DNA of 23,148 nt from JBCBTJ01 sp964597685. Its GTDB lineage: Bacteria; Pseudomonadota; Alphaproteobacteria; Caulobacterales; Hyphomonadaceae. The first letter of the stretch is position 1. Every line of letters starts with the position of its first letter. The DNA is taken from contig CAZQZC010000028.1 of NCBI GenBank assembly GCA_964597685.1, positions 1 through 23,148 of the forward strand, read 5' to 3'. The notes beneath the pieces are model-generated. The model was not told the DNA's origin. It saw nothing but the letters and a program-made list of their open reading frames with translations, and searched no databases. The position numbers and the translations under genes are program-made. Below are positions 1-8,211 of this stretch, piece after piece.

Positions 1-2097
1 TTCGACAAAGGCCTTCACGCCCCATTTCAGATCGATGTAGGAGACCGCGCCGCCCGTATAGGGTGCGAAGCCCCAGGCGAGGATCGAGCCGATATCGCCG
101 TCGCGGGCGTCGGTGATCACGCCCTCTTCGAAGCAACGGGCCACCTCGACCGCCTGGCGGACCAGGAACCGGTTGGTGAATTCCTGTTTCATCTCCGGCG
201 GGCATTCGTCGACCTTGACCTCAACCTTGTCAGAGATGTCCGGCCAGATGCGCGACGGTTTCCCATCGTCGCCGTAATCGTAGAAGCCTTTGCCGGCCTT
301 GCGCCCAACGCGGCCCTTGTCCTCGACGATCCAGGCGATGGTCTGGCCAAGGGGGCTTTCATTGTAATCGACGCCGGATGCGGCCGCCATTTGCCGGCCA
401 ACCTTGAGGGCGGTGTCGAGGCCAACGCTGTCGGAGACCTCGAGCGGCCCCATGGGCATGCCGGACATGCGCCCAACATTCTCGATAATGGCGGGCTTCA
501 CACCCTCGCCTAGCATTTCCATGCCTTCCTGGGTGTAGGTGCCGAAGCAGCGCGACGTGTAGAAGCCGCGCTTGTCGTTCACCACGATCGGGGTCTTCTT
601 GATCTTCAGGACGTAATCGATGGTCTTGGCCAAGGTCTCCTGGCTCGTCTCCGCGCCCATGATGATCTCGACAAGGCCCATGCGCTCCACTGGCGAGAAG
701 AAGTGCACGCCAATGAAGTTCGCTGGGCGTTCAGACGCTTCCGACAGCCCCGTGATGGGCAGCGTGGACGTATTGGTGCCAAACACAGCCGTGTCGCCAA
801 GTTGAGCTTCAGCCATCTTGGTGACCTTCGCCTTGAGGTCCGGGTCTTCAAACACCGCTTCCACCACGATGTCGGCGCCCTTGACGTCGTCATACGTATC
901 CGTGGGCTTGATGCGGGCGAGGATGCCGTCGGCCTTCTCTTGGGTCATTTTTCCGCGCGACACCTGCTTGTCGAGGATGCGCTTGGAATAGGCTTTGCCT
1001 TTCTCGGCGTTCTCCAGCGAGACGTCGACCAGCACCGTTTCGATGCCCGCCCGCGCCTGCTCGTATGCGATGCCGGCTCCCATCAAGCCAGCGCCGAGAA
1101 CGGCCGCCTTCTTGATCTCGTAGGGGGCGATCCCTTGCGGCCGCGAGGCGCCCTTGCTCAGCGCCTGCATGGACAGGAACAGGGACCGGATCATGCCCTT
1201 AGCTTCTGGACGCGCCTGCGTGTTGAGGAAGTAGCGCGTCTCAATCCGCAGCCCGGCGTCGATCGGGACCTGGAGCCCCTCATAGACGCAGGAGAGGATG
1301 TTCTTCTGAGCGGGATAATTGCCCCAAGTCTCGGCCATCAGCATGGCGTTGGCCATGGTCGCCACCTGACCTGCGCCAGGGCTGCGGTGGACCATTCCGC
1401 CCGGCACCTTGAAGCCTTTTTCGTCCCACGGCGCTTTGGCGTTCGGGTTGGCCAGCACCCAGGCTTTCGCCTTCTCAACCGTTTCAGCCCCAGGCGCGAG
1501 TTCGTTGATCACACCCATGCCCTCGCCTTCTTGGGCGGAGAAGGACTTGCCCTGCAGGATCAGCGGCAGCGCCGCCTGCACACCGACGAGACGCGGCAGG
1601 CGTTGCGTGCCGCCGGCGCCGGGCAGCAGGCCGATCTTCGCTTCGGGAAGACCGAACTGGATCTTCGGATTGTCGTTGGCCGCGACGCGGTAATGGCATG
1701 CAAGCGCCACTTCCAGGCCGCCGCCGAGCGCCAAGCCGTTGAGCGCAACGGCGACGGGCTTCCCGCACGTCTCAAGCTCGCGAAGGGTCTTGTTGAGGGA
1801 GAAGCCGCGCTCGAATTGGGCCTTCAGACGTTCGTCCTCGGTCATTTCCGATTGCGGCTTGCCGCCGGCCGCTTCGCCCATTTCACCAAGATCCGCCCCG
1901 GCGCAGAAGCCCGACGGCTTGCCGGACGAGAGCACAGCGCCCTTGATGGCGTCGTTCGTGGCGATCTCTTTGGTGATCGCGATGATGTCTTGGATCGCGG
2001 CCGTCGTCAGCGTGTTCATACTGCGGCCCGGCACGTCGAACACGGCGTGGGCGACGCCGTCTGCGTCGATGGTGAAGGTGAAGGTGTCGAGGTTCAT
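1..2097 (-). CDS. fadJ: FadJ-like bifunctional 3-hydroxyacyl-CoA dehydrogenase / enoyl-CoA hydratase, 3' end missing
   Basis: Multifunctional alpha subunit of beta-oxidation: hydrates trans-2-enoyl-CoA and oxidises L-3-hydroxyacyl-CoA with NAD+, in the cytoplasm. The frame is open to the window edge: 699 codons are visible and the C-terminus lies outside. The N-terminal crotonase domain (about 1-190) shows FCAGADL, the oxyanion-hole stretch ALNGLALGGGLE (E129) and FGLPEAKIGLLPGAGGTQR (E152); these glutamates align with FadB E119 and E139. The NAD domain starts with GAGLMGAG (335-342) and the catalytic His is probably H465 in GVHFFSPVER. The visible end, WGFAPYTGGAVSYID, is typical of the family's last 30-40 residues, so little is missing. 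The ATG at 2097-2095 overlaps the TGA of the upstream DUF559 gene (ATGA) and has a good AAGGAG site 6 nt before it. FadJ versus FadB naming is uncertain; the enzyme class is secure. Confidence 0.95.
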   Translation of the reverse strand, partial: MNLDTFTFTIDADGVAHAVFDVPGRSMNTLTTAAIQDIIAITKEIATNDAIKGAVLSSGKPSGFCAGADLGEMGEAAGGKPQSEMTEDERLKAQFERGFSLNKTLRELETCGKPVAVALNGLALGGGLEVALACHYRVAANDNPKIQFGLPEAKIGLLPGAGGTQRLPRLVGVQAALPLILQGKSFSAQEGEGMGVINELAPGAETVEKAKAWVLANPNAKAPWDEKGFKVPGGMVHRSPGAGQVATMANAMLMAETWGNYPAQKNILSCVYEGLQVPIDAGLRIETRYFLNTQARPEAKGMIRSLFLSMQALSKGASRPQGIAPYEIKKAAVLGAGLMGAGIAYEQARAGIETVLVDVSLENAEKGKAYSKRILDKQVSRGKMTQEKADGILARIKPTDTYDDVKGADIVVEAVFEDPDLKAKVTKMAEAQLGDTAVFGTNTSTLPITGLSEASERPANFIGVHFFSPVERMGLVEIIMGAETSQETLAKTIDYVLKIKKTPIVVNDKRGFYTSRCFGTYTQEGMEMLGEGVKPAIIENVGRMSGMPMGPLEVSDSVGLDTALKVGRQMAAASGVDYNESPLGQTIAWIVEDKGRVGRKAGKGFYDYGDDGKPSRIWPDISDKVEVKVDECPPEMKQEFTNRFLVRQAVEVARCFEEGVITDARDGDIGSILAWGFAPYTGGAVSYIDLKWGVKAFVE

Positions 2098-2474
2098 GGG
2101 TTACTCCTTGAGTTCGCGCGCTCCGCGTTGGGGAGCTGCGCCAGGATGCCGTCGAGCACCCCATTGAGATTTTGGTAGACGTCAATGTTCCAAACACGGT
2201 GGACGCGCCAACCGCGCGTTTCTAACACTCTGGTTCGCTTTTGATCGTAGGTCACTTCACGGTGTGAGCTGTGGGTTTCGCCGTCTACTTCTACGACGAG
2301 CGCTGCTTTCGGGCAGGCGAAGTCTGCGATGTAGCGATCAATCGGGTGCTGCCGTCTAAACTGCCAGCCGCCCAACCGACGCCGTCGCAGCCTCGACCAG
2401 AGTATCGTCTCGGCGTTTGTCATCGCGCGTCGCATGGATTTGGCGCGGCCTCGGATAACGGGGTCAGCCTTCAT
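2094..2474 (-). CDS. DUF559 (Vsr/PD-(D/E)XK-like) endonuclease-domain protein
   Basis: A 126-residue protein of the DUF559 family, which has the very-short-patch-repair / PD-(D/E)XK endonuclease-like fold; its biological role is not established. Recognisable blocks: NAETILWSRLR near the N-terminus, FRRQHPIDRYIADFACP, the EVDGETH block with the acidic active-site pair, and GWRVHRVWNIDVYQNLNGVL. The start chosen is the ATG at 2474-2472. The frame stays open further upstream, but that stretch is poly-G, giving a meaningless glycine/arginine run next to an assembly gap. It lies between thiolase and fadJ on the same strand, and its stop overlaps the fadJ start by ATGA. The fadJ ribosome binding site is inside its last codons, so translation of the two is probably coupled. 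DUF559 genes are often found as passengers in unrelated operons, so a part in beta-oxidation is not implied. Confidence 0.85.
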   Translation of the reverse strand: MKADPVIRGRAKSMRRAMTNAETILWSRLRRRRLGGWQFRRQHPIDRYIADFACPKAALVVEVDGETHSSHREVTYDQKRTRVLETRGWRVHRVWNIDVYQNLNGVLDGILAQLPNAERANSRSNP

Positions 2475-2490
2475 GGTCGGGTCACCCCCT

Positions 2491-2535
2491 CCCCCCCCCC
2501 CCGAGCGGCGCCGGCCCCCACCCCCCCCCCCCCCC
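2491..2535. repeat. Poly-C runs beside the assembly gap, probably artefactual
   Basis: A run of 12 C (2491-2502) and one of 15 C (2521-2535) are separated by a short GC-rich stretch. Nothing similar occurs elsewhere in the window. They sit within 20-60 bases of the N run. Long G/C homopolymers next to a contig end are a known product of low-quality read ends (poly-G calls), so they may not exist in the genome. They could also be a true C-rich repeat on which assembly broke. Confidence 0.6.
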
Positions 2536-2554
2536 GGCTGGAACACGCAGCGCC

Positions 2555-2564
2555 NNNNNNNNNN
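2555..2564. other. Assembly gap (10 N)
   Basis: Ten consecutive N, the usual scaffold placeholder of arbitrary length. Sequence on both sides is low-complexity and GC-rich, which explains the break. Confidence 0.98.
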
Positions 2565-2591
2565 CCGACCCGCGCCTTGCGCCGCGGGCCA

Positions 2592-2630
2592 CCTCCCCCG
2601 CTTGCGGGGGGAGGCGCCGGCGCAGCCGGC
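2592..2630. repeat. GC-rich palindromic (REP-like) element
   Basis: A near-perfect hairpin: CCTCCCCCGC at 2592-2601, a TT loop, then GCGGGGGGAGG at 2604-2614 with one bulged G. A GCCGGC-GCA-GCCGGC repeat follows at 2616-2630. Intergenic hairpins of this CCTCCCCCGC / GCGGGGGAGG type are common dispersed repeats in GC-rich alphaproteobacteria. On the left side of the gap, the GCGCCGGC core between poly-C runs at 2502-2519 looks like a second, inverted copy. It lies just downstream of the thiolase on its transcript and could act as a processing or attenuation hairpin; there is no T-run, so it is not a classical terminator. Confidence 0.55.
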
Positions 2631-2651
2631 GGAGGGGGGCTTTCAGCACGC

Positions 2652-3857
<1,206 letters not shown>

Positions 3858-3887
3858 GTCGGGGCTCCTTGGGATGGCGTTGTCCGG

Positions 3888-5063
3888 TTACAAAGTCCGT
3901 GCGATCAGCAGCTTCATTACTTCATTGGCGCCGCCGTAGATGCGTTGCACCCGAGCGTCGGCGTACATCTGGGCGATCGGATACTCGTCCATATAACCAT
4001 AACCGCCGTGCAGCTGCAGGCATTCGTCGATGATCTTACACTGAAGATCGCTGATCCAGTACTTCGACATGGAGGCTGTGGCCGCGTCGAGCTTCCCGTC
4101 CAGTAACAGCTCCGTGCAATGGTCGGCGAAAACGCGGGCGATTGTCGCCTCGGTTTTGGCTTCTGCAAGCTTGAACTGGGTGTTCTGGAAATCCATCAGC
4201 GTCTGGCCGAAAGCCTTGCGCTGCTTGACGTAAGCAATGGTCTCGTTGAGCGCGCGCTCGATCATGCCGATGCCCTGGAGACCGATAATGTGGCGCTCCT
4301 GGGGGAGCTGCTGCATCAGCTGGATGAAGCCTTGGCCCTCTTCCGGTCCGAGCAAAGCGGAAGCCGGCACCTTCACATCGTTGAAAAACAGCTCCGACGT
4401 GTCGGCTGCGTGCTGGCCGACCTTTTCGAGGTTCCGACCGCGCTCGAACCCGCCGTCGCCTTCCACCTCGTCGGTCTCCACAACCATGATCGAGACGCCC
4501 TTGGCGCCCTTGGATGGATCCGTCTTGGCGCAGACCAGGACGAGGTTCGCCGTTTGCCCGTTGGAGATGAATGTCTTCGACCCGTTGATGACGTAGCCGT
4601 TGCCGTCCTTGACGGCGGTGGTCTTGATGTTCTGAAGGTCTGAGCCCGTGCCCGGCTCAGTCATCGCGATGGCGCACACCATCTCGCCGGAGGCGAGCTT
4701 TGGCAGCCAGCGGCGTTTCTGTTCTTCCGAGCCGTAATGGGTGATGTACGGCGCGACGATCGCGTTGTGCAGCGTGATGCCGAAGCCGTCGACGCCCTTC
4801 CATTGCTGCTGCTCGATGATCAGGGCTTCGTGCCGGAAATCCCCGCCCGCGCCGCCATACTCCTCAGGCGCGGACGCGCAGAGCAGCCCGGCCTCGCCGG
4901 CCTTCCTCCACACCTCGCGCGGCACAATCCCGTCCTTACGCCATTGCGGGACATCGGGGACGCATTCGCGCTCAAAGAACTGGCCGACGGCGTCGGAAAA
5001 GATCGCCATCTCCTCATCTTGGCGCCAAGCCGGCGGCGGCGTGTCGAGCGGGCTTTGCAGCAT
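3888..5063 (-). CDS. Acyl-CoA dehydrogenase, long-chain (ACADL/LCAD-like) type
   Basis: 391-residue flavoprotein introducing the alpha-beta double bond in acyl-CoA, passing electrons to ETF. N-terminal helical, middle beta and C-terminal helical domains are all present. Signatures are MTEPGTGSD (134-142), GSKTFISNG (161-169) and QLHGGYGYMDEYPIAQMYADARVQRIYGGANE near the C-terminus. The last closely resembles mammalian long-chain acyl-CoA dehydrogenase. As in LCAD and isovaleryl-CoA dehydrogenase, the position carrying the catalytic Glu of medium-chain enzymes is Gly here (YGG, G377). The base is therefore probably E256 in LPQERHIIG; this is an inference from family knowledge. The ATG is preceded by a strong GGAGG site. 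First gene of the unit ACAD-thiolase-DUF559-fadJ, with an operator-like motif at 5100-5115 upstream. Confidence 0.94.
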   Translation of the reverse strand: MLQSPLDTPPPAWRQDEEMAIFSDAVGQFFERECVPDVPQWRKDGIVPREVWRKAGEAGLLCASAPEEYGGAGGDFRHEALIIEQQQWKGVDGFGITLHNAIVAPYITHYGSEEQKRRWLPKLASGEMVCAIAMTEPGTGSDLQNIKTTAVKDGNGYVINGSKTFISNGQTANLVLVCAKTDPSKGAKGVSIMVVETDEVEGDGGFERGRNLEKVGQHAADTSELFFNDVKVPASALLGPEEGQGFIQLMQQLPQERHIIGLQGIGMIERALNETIAYVKQRKAFGQTLMDFQNTQFKLAEAKTEATIARVFADHCTELLLDGKLDAATASMSKYWISDLQCKIIDECLQLHGGYGYMDEYPIAQMYADARVQRIYGGANEVMKLLIARTL

Positions 5064-5099
5064 GTCTGGCGATCCTCCGGAGGCGACGTGTCGTTGTCG

Positions 5100-5115
5100 T
5101 TTACGTTCACGTCAA
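5100..5115 (-). promoter_or_regulatory. Putative MerR-regulator operator upstream of the acyl-CoA dehydrogenase unit
   Basis: Plus-strand TTTACGTTCACGTCAA, an imperfect dyad (TTnACGT-N2-ACGTnAA), lies 37 bases before the dehydrogenase start. It matches the motif at 8060-8075 in front of the merR gene at 13 of 16 positions when that copy is read on the minus strand. Read toward the gene it contains TTGACG, which could serve as the -35 element, so a bound regulator would overlap the promoter. MerR-type regulators of acyl-CoA degradation such as LiuR bind ACGT-rich palindromes of this general look; assignment to the local MerR protein is inference. Confidence 0.6.
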
Positions 5116-5178
5116 TGGGGTATAGCGCAAGACGCGGGAAGATTCACCCTATAACGCTGGGGAAGGTGCGCACCGCAT

Positions 5179-5715
5179 TTACGATTTATCTGCGGGATGC
5201 CGGTAGATCAGATCGACTGCAGGGTCAGGGCCCGACACCTCGCCATCCAACACACAGCCCAAACGCTCCGCCAAGCGGATGGACGGCGCGTTCTCAACAT
5301 GGATGCAACTCAACAACGCAGCCCAGTTAAGCCTGCTCCACGCGAACGTCCTTGCTGCGATGGCCGCCTCATAGGCGTATCCCGCCCCCTCGAAGCCGTC
5401 CCATAGGATCCAACCCAATTCCGGCTCCGGCAGGGCGATGGGCGTATTGAGCGAGACGAGCCCGACATGGGCGCCGTCGGCGCGGCGCTCAACCGACCAA
5501 GCCCCATATCCCACGAGCGCCCAGCGGCCCGCCCCGGCGCAAAACAAATCCCAGGCCGCCTCGCGTGCAATTGGGCCGTCTGTGAATTTTGACCGCGAAG
5601 ATCCGAAATAAGACGCGAACGGCTCGAAATCCTCCGCAACATAGGGGCGCAGGCTCAACCTGTCTGTTGAAAGGACGGGCGCGCTCTCAAAACCGCCGCC
5701 CGCCCGCTGGATCAA
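5179..5715 (-). CDS. GNAT-family N-acetyltransferase (RimJ/RimL-like)
   Basis: 178-residue acetyltransferase of the Acetyltransf_3 type, using acetyl-CoA to modify an unknown amine (protein N-terminus or small molecule). It begins with the typical STDRLSLRPYVAEDFE strand-helix. The acetyl-CoA pyrophosphate loop is degenerate (GFEGAGYAYEAA, about 108-119), and the family's NAPSIRLAERLGC block is near 142-154. No ATG is available: the best start is the TTG at 5715-5713, which overlaps the TGA of the upstream dehydrogenase (TTGA), implying translational coupling. Acetyltransferases of this group are common passengers of alphaproteobacterial operons, and a role in beta-oxidation is not shown. Confidence 0.85.
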   Translation of the reverse strand: MIQRAGGGFESAPVLSTDRLSLRPYVAEDFEPFASYFGSSRSKFTDGPIAREAAWDLFCAGAGRWALVGYGAWSVERRADGAHVGLVSLNTPIALPEPELGWILWDGFEGAGYAYEAAIAARTFAWSRLNWAALLSCIHVENAPSIRLAERLGCVLDGEVSGPDPAVDLIYRHPADKS

Positions 5716-7502
5716 AACGCGTCCGCCTCAAGCGCCATGACCGCGTCAGCTCCGGTCTTCAGCTTTGCGAGGTGCGCAGCCGTTTCAGGAAGCATACGGT
5801 CGATGAAGTACCGGCCCGTCTGGACTTTCGTGTCGTAGAACGGGTCCGTTCCGTTTTCGGCCTTTTTCTGCAGCGCCGTCTTCGCCATCAACGCCCACAT
5901 GTAAGCAAGCGCGGTCAGGCCAAAGAGCTGGAGATAATCCGTCGACGCGGCGCCGGCGTTGTTGAAGTCCGACATGCCGTTCTGCATCAGCCAGGTCGTG
6001 CCGTCCTGCAACTGCGCCTTGGCCGATTTCAAGCCCTCCACAAAGGGTTTGAGGTCCTCGTCGCCCTCATGCGCGCCGATGAAATCGTCCATCTCGGCAA
6101 AGAATGTAAAGATCGCCCGGCCGCCGTCCGCGGCGAGCTTGCGGCCCACGAGGTCCAGCGCTTGGATGCCGTTTGTCCCTTCGTAAATGAGCGTGATCCG
6201 GCAATCGCGGACGAATTGCTCCATCCCCCATTCCTTGGTGAAGCCCGAGCCGCCATGGAGCTGCAACCCGTCATTGCACGCCTTATAGCCGCGGTCGGTG
6301 AGGAAGGCTTTGATGACTGGCGTCATAAGGCCCATGTAATCGCCTGCTTTTTCGCGGACTTTTTCGTCCGGCGACTTGTGCAAGAGGTCGCCATAGAGCG
6401 CCGTCCAATAGGCGAAGGCCCGGGCGCCCTCGATGAACGCCTTCTGGTCCATCAACATCCGACGCACATCGGGATGCACGATGATGGGGTCGGCGGGCTT
6501 CTCAGGCGCCTTCACGCCGTCGAGCGCGCGGCCCTGAACCCGATCCTTCGCGAAATCGACGGCGTTCTGGTACGACGCTTCAGCTTGCGAGAGGCCTTGG
6601 AGTCCGACGCCGAGGCGGGCTTCGTTCATCATGACGAACATCGTCCGCATGCCCTTGTGCTCTTCGCCGACCAGCCAGCCCGTCGCGCCATCGTAATTCA
6701 TCACGCAGGTGGCGTTGCCGTGGATGCCCATCTTTTCTTCCAGACCGCCGCAAGAGGCGAGGTTCCGCTCGCCCAGCGATCCGTCCGAGTTCACGAGAAA
6801 CTTCGGCACGACAAAAAGCGAGATGCCCTTGATGCCTTCCGGCGCCCCTTCGATCCGCGCGAGCACCAGGTGGATGATGTTCTCAGTCAGATCCTGCTCG
6901 CCGCCCGAGATCCAGATCTTCTGGCCCGTAATCTTGTAAGAGCCGTCAGGCTGGGGAACGGCCTTGGTCTTGATCAACCCAAGATCCGTGCCGCATTGCG
7001 GCTCGGTCAGGTTCATCGTGCCGGCCCATTCGGCGGCGGCCATTTTCGGTCCGTACTTCTGCTTCTGCTCGTCGGAGCCGCCCGCCATCAGCGCCTGATA
7101 GGCGCCGTGCGTCAGCCCAGGATACATGCCGAAGGACATGTTGGCCGAGGACACCATCTCGCTCACCGCCATATTGACGACATGCGGCAGGCCTTGGCCG
7201 CCCATCTCCGGCTCTGCGCTCAAAAGCGGCCACCCGTTCTCGACGAATTGCTTGAACGCGTCGGGAAAGCCGTCCGGCGTCTTCACGCTGGCGTCGGCAT
7301 TGCGCACACAGCCCTGCTCGTCACCGACCCTGTTCAAGGGCTGCAGCACTTCCTTCGCGAACTTGCCGCCCTCTTCCAGGATCTGGTCGATAATGTCGGG
7401 CGAGGCGTCGGCGAAGCCCGGCAGATTGGAATAGTTCTGAAGCGCGAGAACGTCGTGAAACAAAAAGCGCATGTCGCGCAGGGGAGCGTCATAGCGGGGC
7501 AT
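5712..7502 (-). CDS. Large acyl-CoA dehydrogenase, FadE/DmdC-like
   Basis: 596-residue acyl-CoA dehydrogenase with the extra C-terminal domain that separates this group (proteobacterial FadE-like and DmdC, methylthiopropionyl-CoA dehydrogenase) from 380-residue enzymes. Blocks: MNLTEPQCGTDLG (163-175), GQKIWISGGEQDL (193-205), EEKMGIHGNATCVM, QLHGGSGFTKEWGMEQFVRD and LIYEGTNGIQALDL, where E441 is the expected catalytic base. From about residue 460 the C-terminal extension carries a mostly helical domain. The start MPRYDAPLRDMRFLFHDV is the typical N-terminus for this family. It follows merR by 46 bases on the same strand and runs directly into the GNAT gene, so the three are probably one unit. 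Substrate chain length cannot be read from sequence; DmdC activity is possible but not specifically supported. Confidence 0.94.
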   Translation of the reverse strand: MPRYDAPLRDMRFLFHDVLALQNYSNLPGFADASPDIIDQILEEGGKFAKEVLQPLNRVGDEQGCVRNADASVKTPDGFPDAFKQFVENGWPLLSAEPEMGGQGLPHVVNMAVSEMVSSANMSFGMYPGLTHGAYQALMAGGSDEQKQKYGPKMAAAEWAGTMNLTEPQCGTDLGLIKTKAVPQPDGSYKITGQKIWISGGEQDLTENIIHLVLARIEGAPEGIKGISLFVVPKFLVNSDGSLGERNLASCGGLEEKMGIHGNATCVMNYDGATGWLVGEEHKGMRTMFVMMNEARLGVGLQGLSQAEASYQNAVDFAKDRVQGRALDGVKAPEKPADPIIVHPDVRRMLMDQKAFIEGARAFAYWTALYGDLLHKSPDEKVREKAGDYMGLMTPVIKAFLTDRGYKACNDGLQLHGGSGFTKEWGMEQFVRDCRITLIYEGTNGIQALDLVGRKLAADGGRAIFTFFAEMDDFIGAHEGDEDLKPFVEGLKSAKAQLQDGTTWLMQNGMSDFNNAGAASTDYLQLFGLTALAYMWALMAKTALQKKAENGTDPFYDTKVQTGRYFIDRMLPETAAHLAKLKTGADAVMALEADAF

Positions 7503-7548
7503 CGGTCAGATCCTGTTGTGCTCGTTCGAATTGAAGGGGCTGAAACAC

Positions 7549-8034
7549 TTACTGGTCAGCGTTGAGCCGCGCACGTGCAACGGCGTCATACGCGCGAACA
7601 TGATCGCTCTCTGCGTCGGCGGGCCCGATGTTCTCAAGGCGCTCCTCGATCCAGGCGATGCCCTTACGCAGTTCATCAAGCGCGGTGTCGATGTCTCGAC
7701 GCTGCGTTTCCAGCTCGGCGGCCTGCTTGCGGAACTTTTCAAGGCTGGTGAGCATTTGCGCGCGTTGGCCGTCTTCGAGGTCATAGAGATCTAAAATCTC
7801 ACGAATGTCGGCAAGCGGCAGACCGACGCTTTTCCCGCGGACAATCAACTTCAAACGCGCCCGGTCGCGAACCGAATAGACCCTGTTCATGCCGTCCCGA
7901 GCCGGGTGCAGCAGATCCTTGTCTTCGTAGAACCGTAGCGCGCGTGGCGTAACGCCGAATTCGCGCGCCAATTCGGAAATCGTGAAGGTGCGTGAATCCG
8001 CAACGGAATGCTGAGAATGAGGGATATGTCGCAT
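7549..8034 (-). CDS. MerR-family transcriptional regulator of acyl-CoA degradation
   Basis: 161-residue regulator. An N-terminal winged helix-turn-helix with TISELAREFGVTPRALRFYED (about 18-38) and the NRVYSVRDRARL wing is followed by a C-terminal dimerisation coiled coil (about 90-135). There are no clustered cysteines, so a metal or redox ligand is unlikely; an acyl-CoA type effector, as for LiuR-like members, is the best guess. The ATG at 8034-8032 was preferred to in-frame starts up to 8097, because those would put the operator-like motif inside the coding region and add a non-family extension. No ribosome binding site precedes this ATG. If the TTGACG inside the operator is the -35 box, transcription would start at about the ATG, so the message may be leaderless. 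It probably controls itself and the dehydrogenase units downstream. Confidence 0.85.
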   Translation of the reverse strand: MRHIPHSQHSVADSRTFTISELAREFGVTPRALRFYEDKDLLHPARDGMNRVYSVRDRARLKLIVRGKSVGLPLADIREILDLYDLEDGQRAQMLTSLEKFRKQAAELETQRRDIDTALDELRKGIAWIEERLENIGPADAESDHVRAYDAVARARLNADQ

Positions 8035-8059
8035 GAATTGGACAATGCATGAATTGACG

Positions 8060-8075
8060 CGGACGTCAACGTAAA
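8060..8075 (-). promoter_or_regulatory. Putative autoregulatory operator of the MerR regulator
   Basis: Minus-strand TTTACGTTGACGTCCG lies 26 bases before the chosen merR start and shares 13 of 16 positions with the site at 5100-5115. An overlapping perfect dyad, TTGACG-CGGA-CGTCAA, spans 8054-8069. The TTGACG reading toward merR could be the -35 hexamer. A 10-base direct repeat GCATGAATTG at 8031-8040 and 8047-8056 is also present. Confidence 0.55.
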
Positions 8076-8103
8076 CTTCCCCTAGGGCGCCCATCAATTA
8101 CCG

Positions 8104-8175
8104 GACTCTGACGGTCTGTTTACCTTTAACCCGCCTTTAAGACCCGAAGCGCCATGACGAATCGCAGTAGGAATC
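8104..8175 (+). promoter_or_regulatory. Cluster of three GANTC (CcrM methylation) sites upstream of podJ-like gene
   Basis: GACTC at 8104-8108 and GAATC at 8159-8163 and 8171-8175. In Caulobacter-type alphaproteobacteria, GANTC is methylated by CcrM and promoter sites are read by GcrA. Three within 72 bases directly in front of a polarity gene is denser than expected by chance in GC-rich DNA. The regulatory meaning is inference. Confidence 0.55.
8126..8140 (+). promoter_or_regulatory. Full CtrA-type binding site TTAA-N7-TTAA
   Basis: TTAA at 8126-8129 and TTAA at 8137-8140 are separated by exactly seven bases, matching the consensus of the cell-cycle response regulator CtrA. It is centred about 79 bases before the podJ-like start and about 99 bases before merR, in their shared divergent region. 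Position relative to a transcription start is unknown, so activation or repression cannot be told. Confidence 0.65.
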
Positions 8176-8211
8176 TGCAGAGCGGGCGGGCTCTGCGTCC
8201 GGGAGTGTGAC

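Larger units (their letters stand above)
2475..2651. other. Intergenic segment with assembly gap between thiolase and DUF559
   Basis: No gene is supported in these 177 bases. The segment holds two long C homopolymers, ten N and GC-rich inverted repeats, each listed separately. Because the N run marks a join of unknown true length, the distance between thiolase and the DUF559 gene, and so whether they share a transcript, cannot be judged from this sequence. Confidence 0.8.

Noticed and set aside
703..2178. Long plus-strand open frame opposite fadJ
   Set aside because: Antisense to a clear FadJ-like enzyme; the translation is Arg/His/Gly-rich with no family features, as expected from the GC-rich opposite strand.
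2475..2546. Poly-glycine N-terminal extension of the DUF559 protein
   Set aside because: Encoded by the C homopolymers beside the gap; the family N-terminus starts at the ATG at 2474.
2592..2640. CRISPR or tandem repeat array
   Set aside because: Only hairpin-like palindromes are present, without regularly spaced repeats or spacers.
5589..7565. 658-codon plus-strand open frame
   Set aside because: Antisense to the 596-residue acyl-CoA dehydrogenase, which has complete family motifs.
8035..8097. Longer merR start
   Set aside because: It would put the putative operator inside the coding sequence, and the added residues do not resemble MerR N-termini.
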